Source of the DNA: Bacteroidales bacterium UBA1182
GTDB taxonomy: Bacteria; Bacteroidota; Bacteroidia; Bacteroidales; Bacteroidaceae
Assembly (NCBI GenBank): GCA_002310015.1
Contig: DBYQ01000048.1
Span: 842 to 26,357 of the forward strand
Direction: 5' to 3'
Length of the DNA: 25,516 bases
Below are positions 1 through 7,935 of the stretch, piece after piece. A model generated the notes under the pieces. The model searched no databases and was not told where the DNA came from. It saw only the letters and a program-made list of their open reading frames with translations. The translations under genes and the position numbers were made by a program. Every line of letters starts with the position of its first letter. Within the stretch, counting starts at the first letter, position 1.

Positions 1-1
1 T

Positions 2-37
2 GCCCTGCGTCGCGCCGGCCGCAAACATAAACAGTAA
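2..37 (+). CDS. C-terminal end of a cut-off upstream gene (possible)
   Basis: Frame 2 is open from the window edge and ends at a TAA at 35-37, reading ALRRAGRKHKQ. A strongly basic tail just before the next ATG (position 40) is a common way for a Bacteroidota protein to end. The alternatives are a short frame-1 run that also stops and an open frame 3 that runs into the next gene. Eleven residues are too few to name a family; that this is the true frame is inference from its position two bases before the next start. Confidence 0.35.
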   Translation, partial: ALRRAGRKHKQ

Positions 38-39
38 CT

Positions 40-597
40 ATGGGACAGATTAAATTAATACACGAGCACTACGACAGCAAGCCTTGGGCCGGTATTATAA
101 GCGGAACTCTCTTTGCTATCCTGGCAATAACAAAACTAGTTGTTGACAGTAAGGATCATACATGGATTTACCTGGTGCTTTTCGGCCTAGTCATACTGCC
201 TACTGTCGTAATTCTGGTGATGGATATCATCTGGAAGAAAAAACCCACACTCGTTGTATACAATGACCGCCTTGAGGTAATGAAACCCATGAGTTCCAAA
301 AGAGTGGAGATATTGTATTCTGAAATAAAGAATATGGCATTGCAGTCAGGACAATTGAGGGTATGGCTTGATGAATACTCGCAGCCTGCATGCTACAACC
401 TGGGCGCAAATGTCAACAAGACTCAGGAGTCTTACGATATACTCCGTAACGCTTATGATCAATACAATCAGGAGCACAACTTCAAAACCGTTCCTCTTCC
501 GGATCTGCCCAAGAGAAAACTTACCGCGCAGGTTTTGATCATGATAGTTGTGTTCTGTCTGATTTCTCTCTTCCTGATTATTGAGCACTTTCGTTGA
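40..597 (+). CDS. Hypothetical membrane protein with a PH-like cytoplasmic segment
   Basis: This 185-residue protein has two hydrophobic segments near the N terminus (about 16-33 and 43-63), a basic turn (KKK near 66-68), a soluble middle of about 95 residues, and a third membrane segment close to the C terminus (about 163-180). The middle begins PTLVVYNDRLEV and runs through alternating strands, which recalls the bacterial PH (DUF304-like) domains of small membrane proteins; that resemblance is a visual judgement. No signal peptide or catalytic motif is seen. It follows the cut-off upstream reading frame by two bases and may share its transcript. Its stop codon lies two bases before a long palindromic repeat. 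The function is not known. Confidence 0.75.
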   Translation: MGQIKLIHEHYDSKPWAGIISGTLFAILAITKLVVDSKDHTWIYLVLFGLVILPTVVILVMDIIWKKKPTLVVYNDRLEVMKPMSSKRVEILYSEIKNMALQSGQLRVWLDEYSQPACYNLGANVNKTQESYDILRNAYDQYNQEHNFKTVPLPDLPKRKLTAQVLIMIVVFCLISLFLIIEHFR

Positions 598-599
598 CA

Positions 600-744
600 C
601 CGCCAAAGTGTCCCATAACGAACCCCGCCACAGGCTCTGTAGCGGGGTTCACTGTGTTACATACCATCATTTTAGGGGGTATGTAACACGCTCATCGGTC
701 CCAGAGAGCACTCTAGCGCGGGTGGTTGTGGGACACTTTGGCGG
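600..744. repeat. 145-bp palindromic repeat element with perfect 16-bp terminal inverted repeats
   Basis: The ends 600-615 and 729-744 are perfect inverted repeats (CCGCCAAAGTGTCCCA on the left). Inside are two more hairpins: 620-628 pairs with 642-650 (GAACCCCGC/GCGGGGTTC, continued by ACAG/CTGT), and 654-665 pairs with 678-689 (12 bp, GTGTTACATACC on the left). The element fills almost the whole gap between two convergent genes, 2 bp from each stop codon (597 and 747). No open frame in it looks coding. It could be a REP/BIME-like or MITE-like non-autonomous element, and could act as a bidirectional terminator; neither role is shown here. Confidence 0.85.
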
Positions 745-746
745 GA

Positions 747-1271
747 TTAGAGGTAGCGGACGGTATCTGACAGGGGCTTGCGCTTGTGGTGACGGTCCGA
801 TGCCACACCGTCGGGGGCTGCATAGCCGATGGGCATGAGAGCAACGGGCTTGATGTTGGGCGGCAGGTTGAACAGCTGGCGGGTAGCCTTGAAGTCAAAG
901 CTGCAAACCCAGCAGGAGCCAATGCCAAGTTCCCATGCCTGGAGCATCATCTGCGTGAGCACGATGGTGGCGTCCATCTCGCCGGCGGAATGGCCCTCCT
1001 CCTCATGCTTGCGGTTTTTCCAGCAGATATCCTCATCATAGCACACCAGCAGCGCCTGCGGTGCATGGAACATGTACGGAGTGACGCTGGCCATTCTGGC
1101 CACGGCATCCGGGCTCTGCAGCACATAAATCACCTGCGGCTGGAAGTTCACGGCAGTAGGTGCCACACGGCCAGCCTCCAGTATCTTTTCAAGTTTCTCG
1201 GGCTCCACCTTGAGGTCCGAGAATGAGCGCACCGAGTAGCGCGCCTTGCATAATTCAAGAAAGTCTGTCAT
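747..1271 (-). CDS. Nitroreductase family protein (FMN-dependent)
   Basis: The 174-residue product is a compact nitroreductase-fold flavoprotein, expected to use FMN and NAD(P)H to reduce nitro compounds, quinones or similar acceptors in the cytoplasm. The N-terminal RYSVRSF (from about residue 11) is the usual FMN phosphate-binding arginine/serine motif. APTAVNFQPQ near 37-46 matches the family's "AP-sa-N-QPw" stretch, and ELGIGSCWV with the late MPIGYAAP complete the pattern. There is no signal peptide. The length is short but normal for the Bacteroidales single-domain type. The gene stands alone, converging on the small membrane protein across the palindromic repeat and diverging from the CE15 gene. 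The physiological substrate cannot be told. Confidence 0.9.
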   Translation of the reverse strand: MTDFLELCKARYSVRSFSDLKVEPEKLEKILEAGRVAPTAVNFQPQVIYVLQSPDAVARMASVTPYMFHAPQALLVCYDEDICWKNRKHEEEGHSAGEMDATIVLTQMMLQAWELGIGSCWVCSFDFKATRQLFNLPPNIKPVALMPIGYAAPDGVASDRHHKRKPLSDTVRYL

Positions 1272-1304
1272 AGCAATATTGATGTTTTAAAAAGGTTCTA
1301 GTTG

Positions 1305-1312
1305 TAAAAGTA
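1305..1312 (-). promoter_or_regulatory. Probable -7 element for the nitroreductase gene
   Basis: On the minus strand this reads TACTTTTA, one base from the Bacteroidota -7 consensus TAnnTTTG, about 34 bp ahead of the start codon. No clear -33 TTTG was found at the right distance, so the call is tentative. Confidence 0.35.
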
Positions 1313-1336
1313 TGGATTTCTGTCCGGAAAATCAAT

Positions 1337-1344
1337 TATCTTTA
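1337..1344 (+). promoter_or_regulatory. Probable -7 element for the CE15/GH28 operon
   Basis: TATCTTTA is one base from TAnnTTTG and lies 12 bp before the ATG at 1357. If it is the promoter, the in-frame ATG at 1312 lies upstream of the transcript, which supports the later start. The -33 region (TTTCTG at 1317-1322) is weak. Confidence 0.4.
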
Positions 1345-1356
1345 CATCATAGAACT

Positions 1357-2712
1357 ATGAATGCTATGAGAGGATTTTTGTTTTTTGTGCTGTTTGCCGT
1401 ATCAGGCATGACGGCTTCGGCCCAGTTCTTCGGAGGTGGCCAGAGGGTGAACCAGGACAGTCTTGACCGGGCTACAAGGGCTGATTATGAAGACATGAAA
1501 CGTCAGATTGGCGTAAAAGAGACCCGTCCGCGCCGTGACGGTCAGGCCACAGACCCGGCCTTGCGTCCCAATTATGACGAGCTCAAGGCCAATCCGTACC
1601 CGTTCTATCCGGATCCGTTCACCACATTCAGTGGCAGGAAAATCAGGAACGCCCGCCAATGGTATAAGGTGCGCATGCCCGAGATACATGACTTTTATGA
1701 GACCAACGTCTATGGCCGTATCCCCGATAACGTGCCCGCCGTAAACTGGACCGTAAAGCGTGAGTACGAAGGCCGCGTGGGCGGCATTGATGTAATCATC
1801 CGTGAGCTGAGCGGTCTGGTGGACAACTCATCATACCCAGACATAACGGTTGATATCCAGGCACAGGTTATGTGGCCGAAAGGCGCCGCTGGACCGATGC
1901 CGGTAATTGTAGATTATTCATACATGCTGGGCCTGCCCATGACCTGGGGCGGTCAGGTAAGCTGGCAGCAGCAGGTGCTGGAGCGCGGCTGGGCAGCCGC
2001 CCAGATCCTGCCCAACTCCGTTCAGCCAGACTCCGGCCACGGACTTACAAGCGGCATTATAGGCCTGTGCAACAAAGGGCAGTACCGCAAGCCCGATGAC
2101 TGGGGCGTGCTGCGTGCATGGGGCTGGGGAGTCTCCAGACTGGTGGACTACTTGGAGACCGACCGCCTGTTCGATGCCCGCAAGGTGGCCATAGAGGGCG
2201 TGTCACGTTACGGCAAGGCCGCACTGGTCACAATGGCTTTCGATGAGCGCATAGCCACAGCAATGGTATGCTCATCGGGCCGTGCCGGAGCACCTGCCTG
2301 GCGCCGTGACTGCGGCGAGACGCTTGACAACACCTGTGCATGGGACTCCTACCACTGGGTGGCCGGCAACATGATACGCTACTCAAGCGTGGAGAGCAGC
2401 TGGGATGCGCTGCCCGTTGACCAGCATGAGCTGATAGGCATCTGCGCCCCCAGACCCATATTCATATCGGTGGGAGCGGTATCGGAACCCGAGCAGTGGG
2501 TTGACATAAACGGATCGTTCATAAGCGCCGCCAAGGCATCGGAGATATATGAGTTTCTTGGTCTCAAGGGCATAGGAACCGACCTCTTTCCCGGCGTTAA
2601 CAAGCTGCTGGATGGCAACATAAGTTTCCGTCAGCACCCCGGTGGTCATGAGGCTGGAGCCAACTGGCCATATTTCCTGGACTTCTTCCAAAAATACGTT
2701 GTAAACAAATAA
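1357..2712 (+). CDS. Secreted glucuronoyl esterase, carbohydrate esterase family 15 (CE15)
   Basis: CE15 enzymes hydrolyse the ester between 4-O-methyl-glucuronate side chains of xylan and lignin alcohols. From the ATG at 1357 the protein has 451 residues with a signal peptide (MNAMRGFLFFVLFAVSG, cleaved near SAQ at 21-23). The frame is open back to an ATG at 1312, but those 15 extra residues precede a clean signal sequence and an apparent promoter. The nucleophile motif GVSRYGKAA (Ser283) matches the family's GCSRxGKGA, and GGHEAGANW holds the likely catalytic His431. The acid Glu that fungal members carry shortly after the nucleophile (ESG) is replaced here (CSSG, 306-308). The acid may come instead from SEPEQW (376-381), as in other bacterial CE15 enzymes. 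It lies 18 bp upstream of a GH28 gene, as an operon. Confidence 0.9.
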   Translation: MNAMRGFLFFVLFAVSGMTASAQFFGGGQRVNQDSLDRATRADYEDMKRQIGVKETRPRRDGQATDPALRPNYDELKANPYPFYPDPFTTFSGRKIRNARQWYKVRMPEIHDFYETNVYGRIPDNVPAVNWTVKREYEGRVGGIDVIIRELSGLVDNSSYPDITVDIQAQVMWPKGAAGPMPVIVDYSYMLGLPMTWGGQVSWQQQVLERGWAAAQILPNSVQPDSGHGLTSGIIGLCNKGQYRKPDDWGVLRAWGWGVSRLVDYLETDRLFDARKVAIEGVSRYGKAALVTMAFDERIATAMVCSSGRAGAPAWRRDCGETLDNTCAWDSYHWVAGNMIRYSSVESSWDALPVDQHELIGICAPRPIFISVGAVSEPEQWVDINGSFISAAKASEIYEFLGLKGIGTDLFPGVNKLLDGNISFRQHPGGHEAGANWPYFLDFFQKYVVNK

Positions 2713-2730
2713 CCGCTATAACAGACCATC

Positions 2731-4137
2731 ATGCGTATAAGAACAATCATGACAGTAATATTTCTGTCCGCATTCGCCTTACTAAGCGCCCAGACCACAG
2801 TAACAGCACCCGAGGCTCCTTTCAGTTTTGAGCCGCTGCAGATGCACAGTTTCCCGGCCAAGGATTTCGTCATAACCAGATACGGTGCCAAAGACGGCAA
2901 TGTCAAGGCCAATACACTGGCGTTTGCCCGTGCCATGGCTGCCTGCCATAATGCCGGTGGCGGACGTGTGGTCGTTCCGGCCGGAGAGTGGATAACTGGT
3001 CCCATACATTTTGAGAGCGGCTGCAATCTCTATCTGTCAGATGGGGCGACAGTGGTTTTTGATGATGACCCGGAGCTCTACCTGCCTGCAGTCAGGACAT
3101 CGTGGGAGGGAGCCGAATGTATGGGTCTGTCGCCGCTTGTCTATGCTTACGGTTGTGAAAACATAGCCATAAGCGGCAGCGGAACCCTGGCCCCCAGAAT
3201 GAATTTGTGGCGCACGTGGTTTGACCGCCCGCAGTCACACATAGACGCCACACGCCAACTCTACGCCATGCTGTCAACCGGAGTGCCTGTAGAATACCGC
3301 CACATGGAGGCTCCCGGAGTTCAGATGCGTCCCGCGCTGATACATTTTAACCGATGCACCAACGTCCAGCTGGATGGGTTTCATATACGTGAAAGCCCGT
3401 TCTGGACCATCCACCTCTTTATGTGCCGCGATGTGTGGGCGCACCATCTTGATGTCTATGCGCATGGCCACAACAATGACGGCATAGACCTGGAGATGAC
3501 ACAGCATGCCATAGTGGAGGACTGCCGTTTTGACCAGGGCGATGATGGAGTGGTCATCAAGGCCGGCCGTAACCAGGACGGATGGCGGCTTGGCACTCCG
3601 TCGAGTGACATAGTGATACGAAACTGCAATATAGTGAACGGCCACACCGTGCTTGGTATAGGCAGCGAGATGTCGGGCGGCGTCAGACGCGTCTATATGC
3701 ATGACTGCAGCTCATCGACCGAGGTCTATAGGCTCTTCTACATCAAGACCAACCACCGTCGCGGCGGATTCATTGAGGATATCATGGTCGATAACGTATC
3801 GGCTTCAAGCATGATGCGCGTCTTTGCCATAGATACCGATGTACTCTACCAGTGGCGTGACATAGTACCCACCTTTGAGACCGCCATAACCCGCATTAAA
3901 GGCATAACCGTGCGAAACATAAACGTCCGTCAGGCCGATGCCATATATGAGATAAACGGCGATGAGCGCCAGCCCATAGAGGATGTCACGCTTGAGAACA
4001 TACATGTAGAAGAGATAAGCCAGTTCAAGAGTCAGGCAACAGCAGTGCGCAACCTTGACGTCAAGAACGTCACATATGACCACCTGGCATCATCGCAGCG
4101 TCAGGTTAACGTTCCGGGCATTGCTCCGGGCAAGTAA
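2731..4137 (+). CDS. Secreted glycoside hydrolase family 28 (polygalacturonase-like)
   Basis: GH28 enzymes are right-handed beta-helix hydrolases of galacturonan, xylogalacturonan or rhamnogalacturonan. The 468-residue protein opens with a Sec signal (about 1-20, cut after LLSA) and an N-terminal segment FVITRYGAKDG typical of the family. The three catalytic aspartates are in NNDGID (Asp250) and GDDG (Asp271, Asp272), and GHTVLGIGSEMSGG carries the conserved His305. The usual RIK substrate motif reads YIK (337-339), so the carboxylate-binding arginine is replaced by tyrosine, which may point to an unusual sugar at the cleavage site. It follows the CE15 gene by 18 bp, and the two are almost surely co-transcribed. 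The exact substrate and whether it acts exo or endo cannot be read from sequence. Confidence 0.92.
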   Translation: MRIRTIMTVIFLSAFALLSAQTTVTAPEAPFSFEPLQMHSFPAKDFVITRYGAKDGNVKANTLAFARAMAACHNAGGGRVVVPAGEWITGPIHFESGCNLYLSDGATVVFDDDPELYLPAVRTSWEGAECMGLSPLVYAYGCENIAISGSGTLAPRMNLWRTWFDRPQSHIDATRQLYAMLSTGVPVEYRHMEAPGVQMRPALIHFNRCTNVQLDGFHIRESPFWTIHLFMCRDVWAHHLDVYAHGHNNDGIDLEMTQHAIVEDCRFDQGDDGVVIKAGRNQDGWRLGTPSSDIVIRNCNIVNGHTVLGIGSEMSGGVRRVYMHDCSSSTEVYRLFYIKTNHRRGGFIEDIMVDNVSASSMMRVFAIDTDVLYQWRDIVPTFETAITRIKGITVRNINVRQADAIYEINGDERQPIEDVTLENIHVEEISQFKSQATAVRNLDVKNVTYDHLASSQRQVNVPGIAPGK

Positions 4138-4155
4138 TAAAGAATGCTTTCATTG

Positions 4156-6231
4156 TTAAGGAAGTGGAAGCAGTCCCTCCCAGCGAACGCTCCAGCGGCC
4201 GTCCTTAGGGAAGCCGGGATTCTTTTGCCGGCAGCCGTCATATCCGGCGCACATCATGGCTACTGCGGTAAGCAGGCCTCCGTTGCCGGGAAGGTAGCAG
4301 CGTAGGCTGCTGTTCTGCCAGTTGTGTCCATTAATGAGGTATGTATTGGTGGGCACATCCATAAGCAGGGCATCAATTGCCGCATCGGGGCGTCCCAGGC
4401 GTGTGGCACACATGGCTGTGAGCGGGAAATCCCAGCCCCAGGTACGCTCCCAGTGCCATTCTTCCAAAACTTTGGTCAGGGTGGCGTTCATAACGTCCGG
4501 GTTTACAAGATCTGTTGCCGGCAGCATTCCGTATGCGCCCAGCATGGCGGGATGGTCCGATGTAAGGTCGGTGTTTTGCCAGGTATCATGTGCTGACTCA
4601 GCTGCCAGATACACTCCGTCAAGGCTTGCCAGAGGTGACAGACTGGCCAGGACATCGTCCGTACGTGCATCAGGGGCCTGGCCGGAACTGATGCGCCAGC
4701 GTCTGGCTACATTGAGTCCGTATTTCCAGTAGGCAAGTTCAAACGGCGGATTGACCGTGTTCTGAGGCTTTAAGGTCTCCTGAGCCGGGATGCAACCGCG
4801 CAGTATGTATCGGCCGGTACGGTCCATAACTGCAAAATCAGTCATGAATCGGGCAGTGCTGTCTATCAGGCCTGCATATTGGGATACATCGCGTCCGGCA
4901 CGGCGCAGCAGTTCCGCCAGATAGATTATGTGAGGCTGCTGCCATATAAGGTATGTGCCTATGTCTGATGGGGTGTCCATGCCGCTGGGGTCAGTCATCT
5001 TCATCCAGCGGATGCCGTCAAATCCCTGTCTGCAGGCTATGCCCAGTGCCTGCGGGGCGGACTCACGGTACCATGGCATAGTGCGCTCAAGCATCTCGGA
5101 ATGTCCCCACAGAGCAAAATGGGCCTCATGCCACCATATCATCTCCATATGGAATTTACCGAACCATGAATTATATGTGAGCCCTGTCTCCTGTGGCGGG
5201 GTGTGGGCAGCACACTGTACTGCAGTGAGGTACTGTGACAGCACTATGCGACGCTCCAGTTCTGTGGCTCGTGCATCGGTACACTTGCTTAAATCAACCG
5301 CGGCACCTTTGTTCCAGTACTCATGCCACCATGCGGCAGATGCTTTCTTTATCTGATACGGATGCTCTGCCTTGACGGATCCGGATGGAGAGAATGCGGC
5401 GGTAAGGACGCAAAAATCATCTATAGGCTGTAACACTACGGTGTTTCCGTTGACCCATGGTGCCGATGTACCGCCAAAGAACAGATCGACGTAATATTCC
5501 GTACTGTCAACAGTCCTTTTTATCAGGGCATGTCCTATACCACGCTCCCACTCATAATCCTGTGATATGATACGGGTTGAATGCCGGCTGTCCTGTTGCC
5601 AGTCACAGGCGTCATCGGTATGGGCTCCGGTTGGGTATGGAAACCTTATGACCATGGGGAGACGGGCTTGTGTGCTGATGCTGAATCCTACCATATCTGC
5701 ATTAGGACTTACTGCGGTGGCGACCTTTACATCGCTACCTTGGTATTTGAAGGATGATTTTATCATTCCATTCCACAGGTCAAGCGACTGGTTGATAGAG
5801 GTTACATCAGCAGGGTTCAGGTCCTGGAATCCGATGCATCCCAGATGCAGACGATGCGGGTTGGAGCGTACGTAATGGGCTGCCTCGGCGTTGGTCTGGC
5901 AGGCGTACATCTCATCACGGCCACGACCCAGGTTGTGTGGCTCAAGGCAGTCATCCAGTGTATAGCCATGGGTGTTTGGGAAACTGTGCCATCCCCAATG
6001 AGACATGGTGCCCAGTGGTATGCCGTTCGAGTATATTTCAGGCCAGGTCTGCATGCCGGTGGCATCGACAGTTACCGCAAAACCTCCGTTACCTACGGTC
6101 AGTGACCCGAGCGTATCAATGGATGTAATGTGAACGGAGTTGCGGCGCACCAGCGCCTCACGGTCAATTCTACTGTTGCAAGAAAGAATCGACAGCGTGA
6201 AGCCTACAGTAAGCAGCCACCTGCGCATCAT
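4156..6231 (-). CDS. Six-hairpin glycosidase-like lipoprotein, family not assigned
   Basis: This 691-residue protein starts with a lipoprotein signal (SILSC, Cys18), so it is probably anchored in a membrane. The first 290 residues look like a beta-sandwich. From about 300 onward, many tryptophan-rich helices suggest an (alpha/alpha)6 toroid of the GH65/GH15-like superfamily, for example NSWFGKFHMEMIWWHEAHF at 354-372. A stretch CIPAQETLKPQNTVNPPFE (480-498) contains Glu485, a reasonable candidate for the general acid, but that is inference. I cannot place it in a numbered CAZy family with confidence. Its ATG overlaps the stop of the GH43 gene (ATGA), so the two are translationally coupled and probably act on the same glycan. 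Confidence 0.75.
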   Translation of the reverse strand: MMRRWLLTVGFTLSILSCNSRIDREALVRRNSVHITSIDTLGSLTVGNGGFAVTVDATGMQTWPEIYSNGIPLGTMSHWGWHSFPNTHGYTLDDCLEPHNLGRGRDEMYACQTNAEAAHYVRSNPHRLHLGCIGFQDLNPADVTSINQSLDLWNGMIKSSFKYQGSDVKVATAVSPNADMVGFSISTQARLPMVIRFPYPTGAHTDDACDWQQDSRHSTRIISQDYEWERGIGHALIKRTVDSTEYYVDLFFGGTSAPWVNGNTVVLQPIDDFCVLTAAFSPSGSVKAEHPYQIKKASAAWWHEYWNKGAAVDLSKCTDARATELERRIVLSQYLTAVQCAAHTPPQETGLTYNSWFGKFHMEMIWWHEAHFALWGHSEMLERTMPWYRESAPQALGIACRQGFDGIRWMKMTDPSGMDTPSDIGTYLIWQQPHIIYLAELLRRAGRDVSQYAGLIDSTARFMTDFAVMDRTGRYILRGCIPAQETLKPQNTVNPPFELAYWKYGLNVARRWRISSGQAPDARTDDVLASLSPLASLDGVYLAAESAHDTWQNTDLTSDHPAMLGAYGMLPATDLVNPDVMNATLTKVLEEWHWERTWGWDFPLTAMCATRLGRPDAAIDALLMDVPTNTYLINGHNWQNSSLRCYLPGNGGLLTAVAMMCAGYDGCRQKNPGFPKDGRWSVRWEGLLPLP

Positions 6232-7796
6232 CTGTTCAGGATGGGATATTCAAAGTCATCAAACATGGCCATACCGCCATCGGCATGGGTGTTGTAGCAG
6301 AACAGACCTATGCGGGTGCCTTTCCAGAACCCGCTGCGCTGGCTGAACTCCGTGCCTACAGGCTTTAATGAGTTGCGGTCTGTTCCGGCCATGAAGCGGA
6401 ACTTGTTGGTCTGGGCATCATATTCAAGAGCCAGGCAGACTGTGCCGTCCACCTCAAAGTCATCGATATAGGTGGTGCGGTAGCCGCCGTCCTGATACAG
6501 GCAGAGTTTGCCGTCACGCTCCGTTACTCCGATAGCGTAGAATGACTGGCCCATCGATGTCAGGCCGGCACGGGCATCGGTCAACTGGCTTACATCAACC
6601 ATTACCGATATCATGCTCTTCCAGCCCATAATCTTTTGGGTGATGATGTTGTGCGCCATCATAAGGCTGCCGGAATGCTGTGCCTTGATTGTGAGCCGTC
6701 CCGGATTCTCGGTAAGGCTCCAAGAGTCATTGTGCGGGTTATGGCAGAACTGCCACTGTGGGCTCAGGGTGCCGCCATCAAAGTTGTCCGATGTCTGCGG
6801 CAAGTGCGGTCCTTTGGATTTCTTAATTTTGGGCACGCTCCATGAAGTTACGGGATTGCCCACACCGTTGCCGTCCAGGTCAACGCCCATAAGCGGCCAG
6901 CCGTCCTGCCAGCGCACGGGCTGCAGATGTACCACGCGGCCCATGGGATTGGTCTCCTGGAAATGGAAGAACCACCATTCGCCTTCCGGGGTATCCACCA
7001 ACGCGCCCTGGTGCGGGCCGTTTATGGCTGTAGGGCCTTGCTCCAGCACCACCTTGCGCTCATACGGGCCATATAGGTCCTTGGAGCGAAGCACAGTCTG
7101 CCAGCCCTGGCCTACGCCGCCCTCAGGTATGATTAGGTAGTACCAGCCGTCCTTGCGCAGGAACTTGGTGCCCTCTGCCACAGGTCCGGTGTAGATGGTG
7201 TCGCCATCATCCAGAAGCTCACGTCCGTCGGCACTCATGCGGTGCAGTATGATGGGGCCGGCTCCGTGAGCGCTTCGGCCCAGATAGGCGTTGCCCTTGT
7301 CATCCCATACGGGACAGGGGTCCTCCCACTTGGGTACGTCCTTTACGTGGCAGAGCGGCTCCCAGGGACCTTCGGGCTTTTTGGCCGATGTCATGAACAG
7401 ACCCTCATCGGGGGTGCAGAAATAGACCCAGAACCGGCCACCATGGTAGCGGATGGAGGGAGCCCATGAGCCGCCGGAATAGTGTCGGTTATCATCCCAT
7501 CCGGGCAGGTCAAACCGGCTGTATAGCTGTGTCAGGACAGTCCAGTTTACCAGATCGTCGGACTCCAGGATCTGCATTCCCAGGAAATGGAAATCGGATG
7601 CCACCATATAATATTTCTTTCCTACGCGGATTACATCGGGATCGGAATAATCGGCGTTAAGGACGGGGTTTATGTAGGTGCCGTTGCCCTGGTCACCCCA
7701 CAGGTACTGATACTGGTCAGGTGTCTGTGCGGTTGTTGCTATGGCGGTCATGGCTAATATCGCCAGAATTGCCTTGAATGGTTTTTGTCGGAACAT
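6228..7796 (-). CDS. Secreted glycoside hydrolase family 43 (beta-xylosidase / alpha-L-arabinofuranosidase type)
   Basis: The 522-residue product has a Sec signal (about 1-24, ending TTAQ), a GH43 five-bladed propeller (about 40-320) and a C-terminal concanavalin-like sandwich (about 345-520, starting DNFDGGTLSPQWQF) typical of two-domain GH43 enzymes. The three acidic catalytic residues are visible: base Asp52 in YSDPDV, pKa-tuning Asp159 in WEDPCPVWDDKG, and acid Glu208 in PVAEGTKF. Family members remove xylose or arabinose from xylan, arabinoxylan or arabinan, and sequence alone does not separate these. It is the first gene of a two-gene operon with the six-hairpin glycosidase and diverges from the esterase at 7936. 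The 139-bp divergent gap has AT-rich stretches but no promoter matching the consensus well on this strand. Confidence 0.93.
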   Translation of the reverse strand: MFRQKPFKAILAILAMTAIATTAQTPDQYQYLWGDQGNGTYINPVLNADYSDPDVIRVGKKYYMVASDFHFLGMQILESDDLVNWTVLTQLYSRFDLPGWDDNRHYSGGSWAPSIRYHGGRFWVYFCTPDEGLFMTSAKKPEGPWEPLCHVKDVPKWEDPCPVWDDKGNAYLGRSAHGAGPIILHRMSADGRELLDDGDTIYTGPVAEGTKFLRKDGWYYLIIPEGGVGQGWQTVLRSKDLYGPYERKVVLEQGPTAINGPHQGALVDTPEGEWWFFHFQETNPMGRVVHLQPVRWQDGWPLMGVDLDGNGVGNPVTSWSVPKIKKSKGPHLPQTSDNFDGGTLSPQWQFCHNPHNDSWSLTENPGRLTIKAQHSGSLMMAHNIITQKIMGWKSMISVMVDVSQLTDARAGLTSMGQSFYAIGVTERDGKLCLYQDGGYRTTYIDDFEVDGTVCLALEYDAQTNKFRFMAGTDRNSLKPVGTEFSQRSGFWKGTRIGLFCYNTHADGGMAMFDDFEYPILNR

Positions 7797-7935
7797 GAGA
7801 TTGTAGTGGTTGTGTTCAGTCCTTCAGTTTTTGTTTATCTTATCCGCTAAAATACAAAAAACACCGGATGTTCAGCGTTTCATGACAGAAAATCTATAAA
7901 TTTACCGCTGTAAATAAATAAAACGCTATCGTATT

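Noticed and set aside
581..838. 85-codon plus-strand frame crossing the palindromic repeat
   Set aside because: It runs through the repeat and into the antisense of the nitroreductase and has no protein-like pattern.
1312..1356. Upstream in-frame ATG of the CE15 gene as start
   Set aside because: It adds 15 residues in front of a clean signal peptide and lies before the likely -7 promoter element at 1337.
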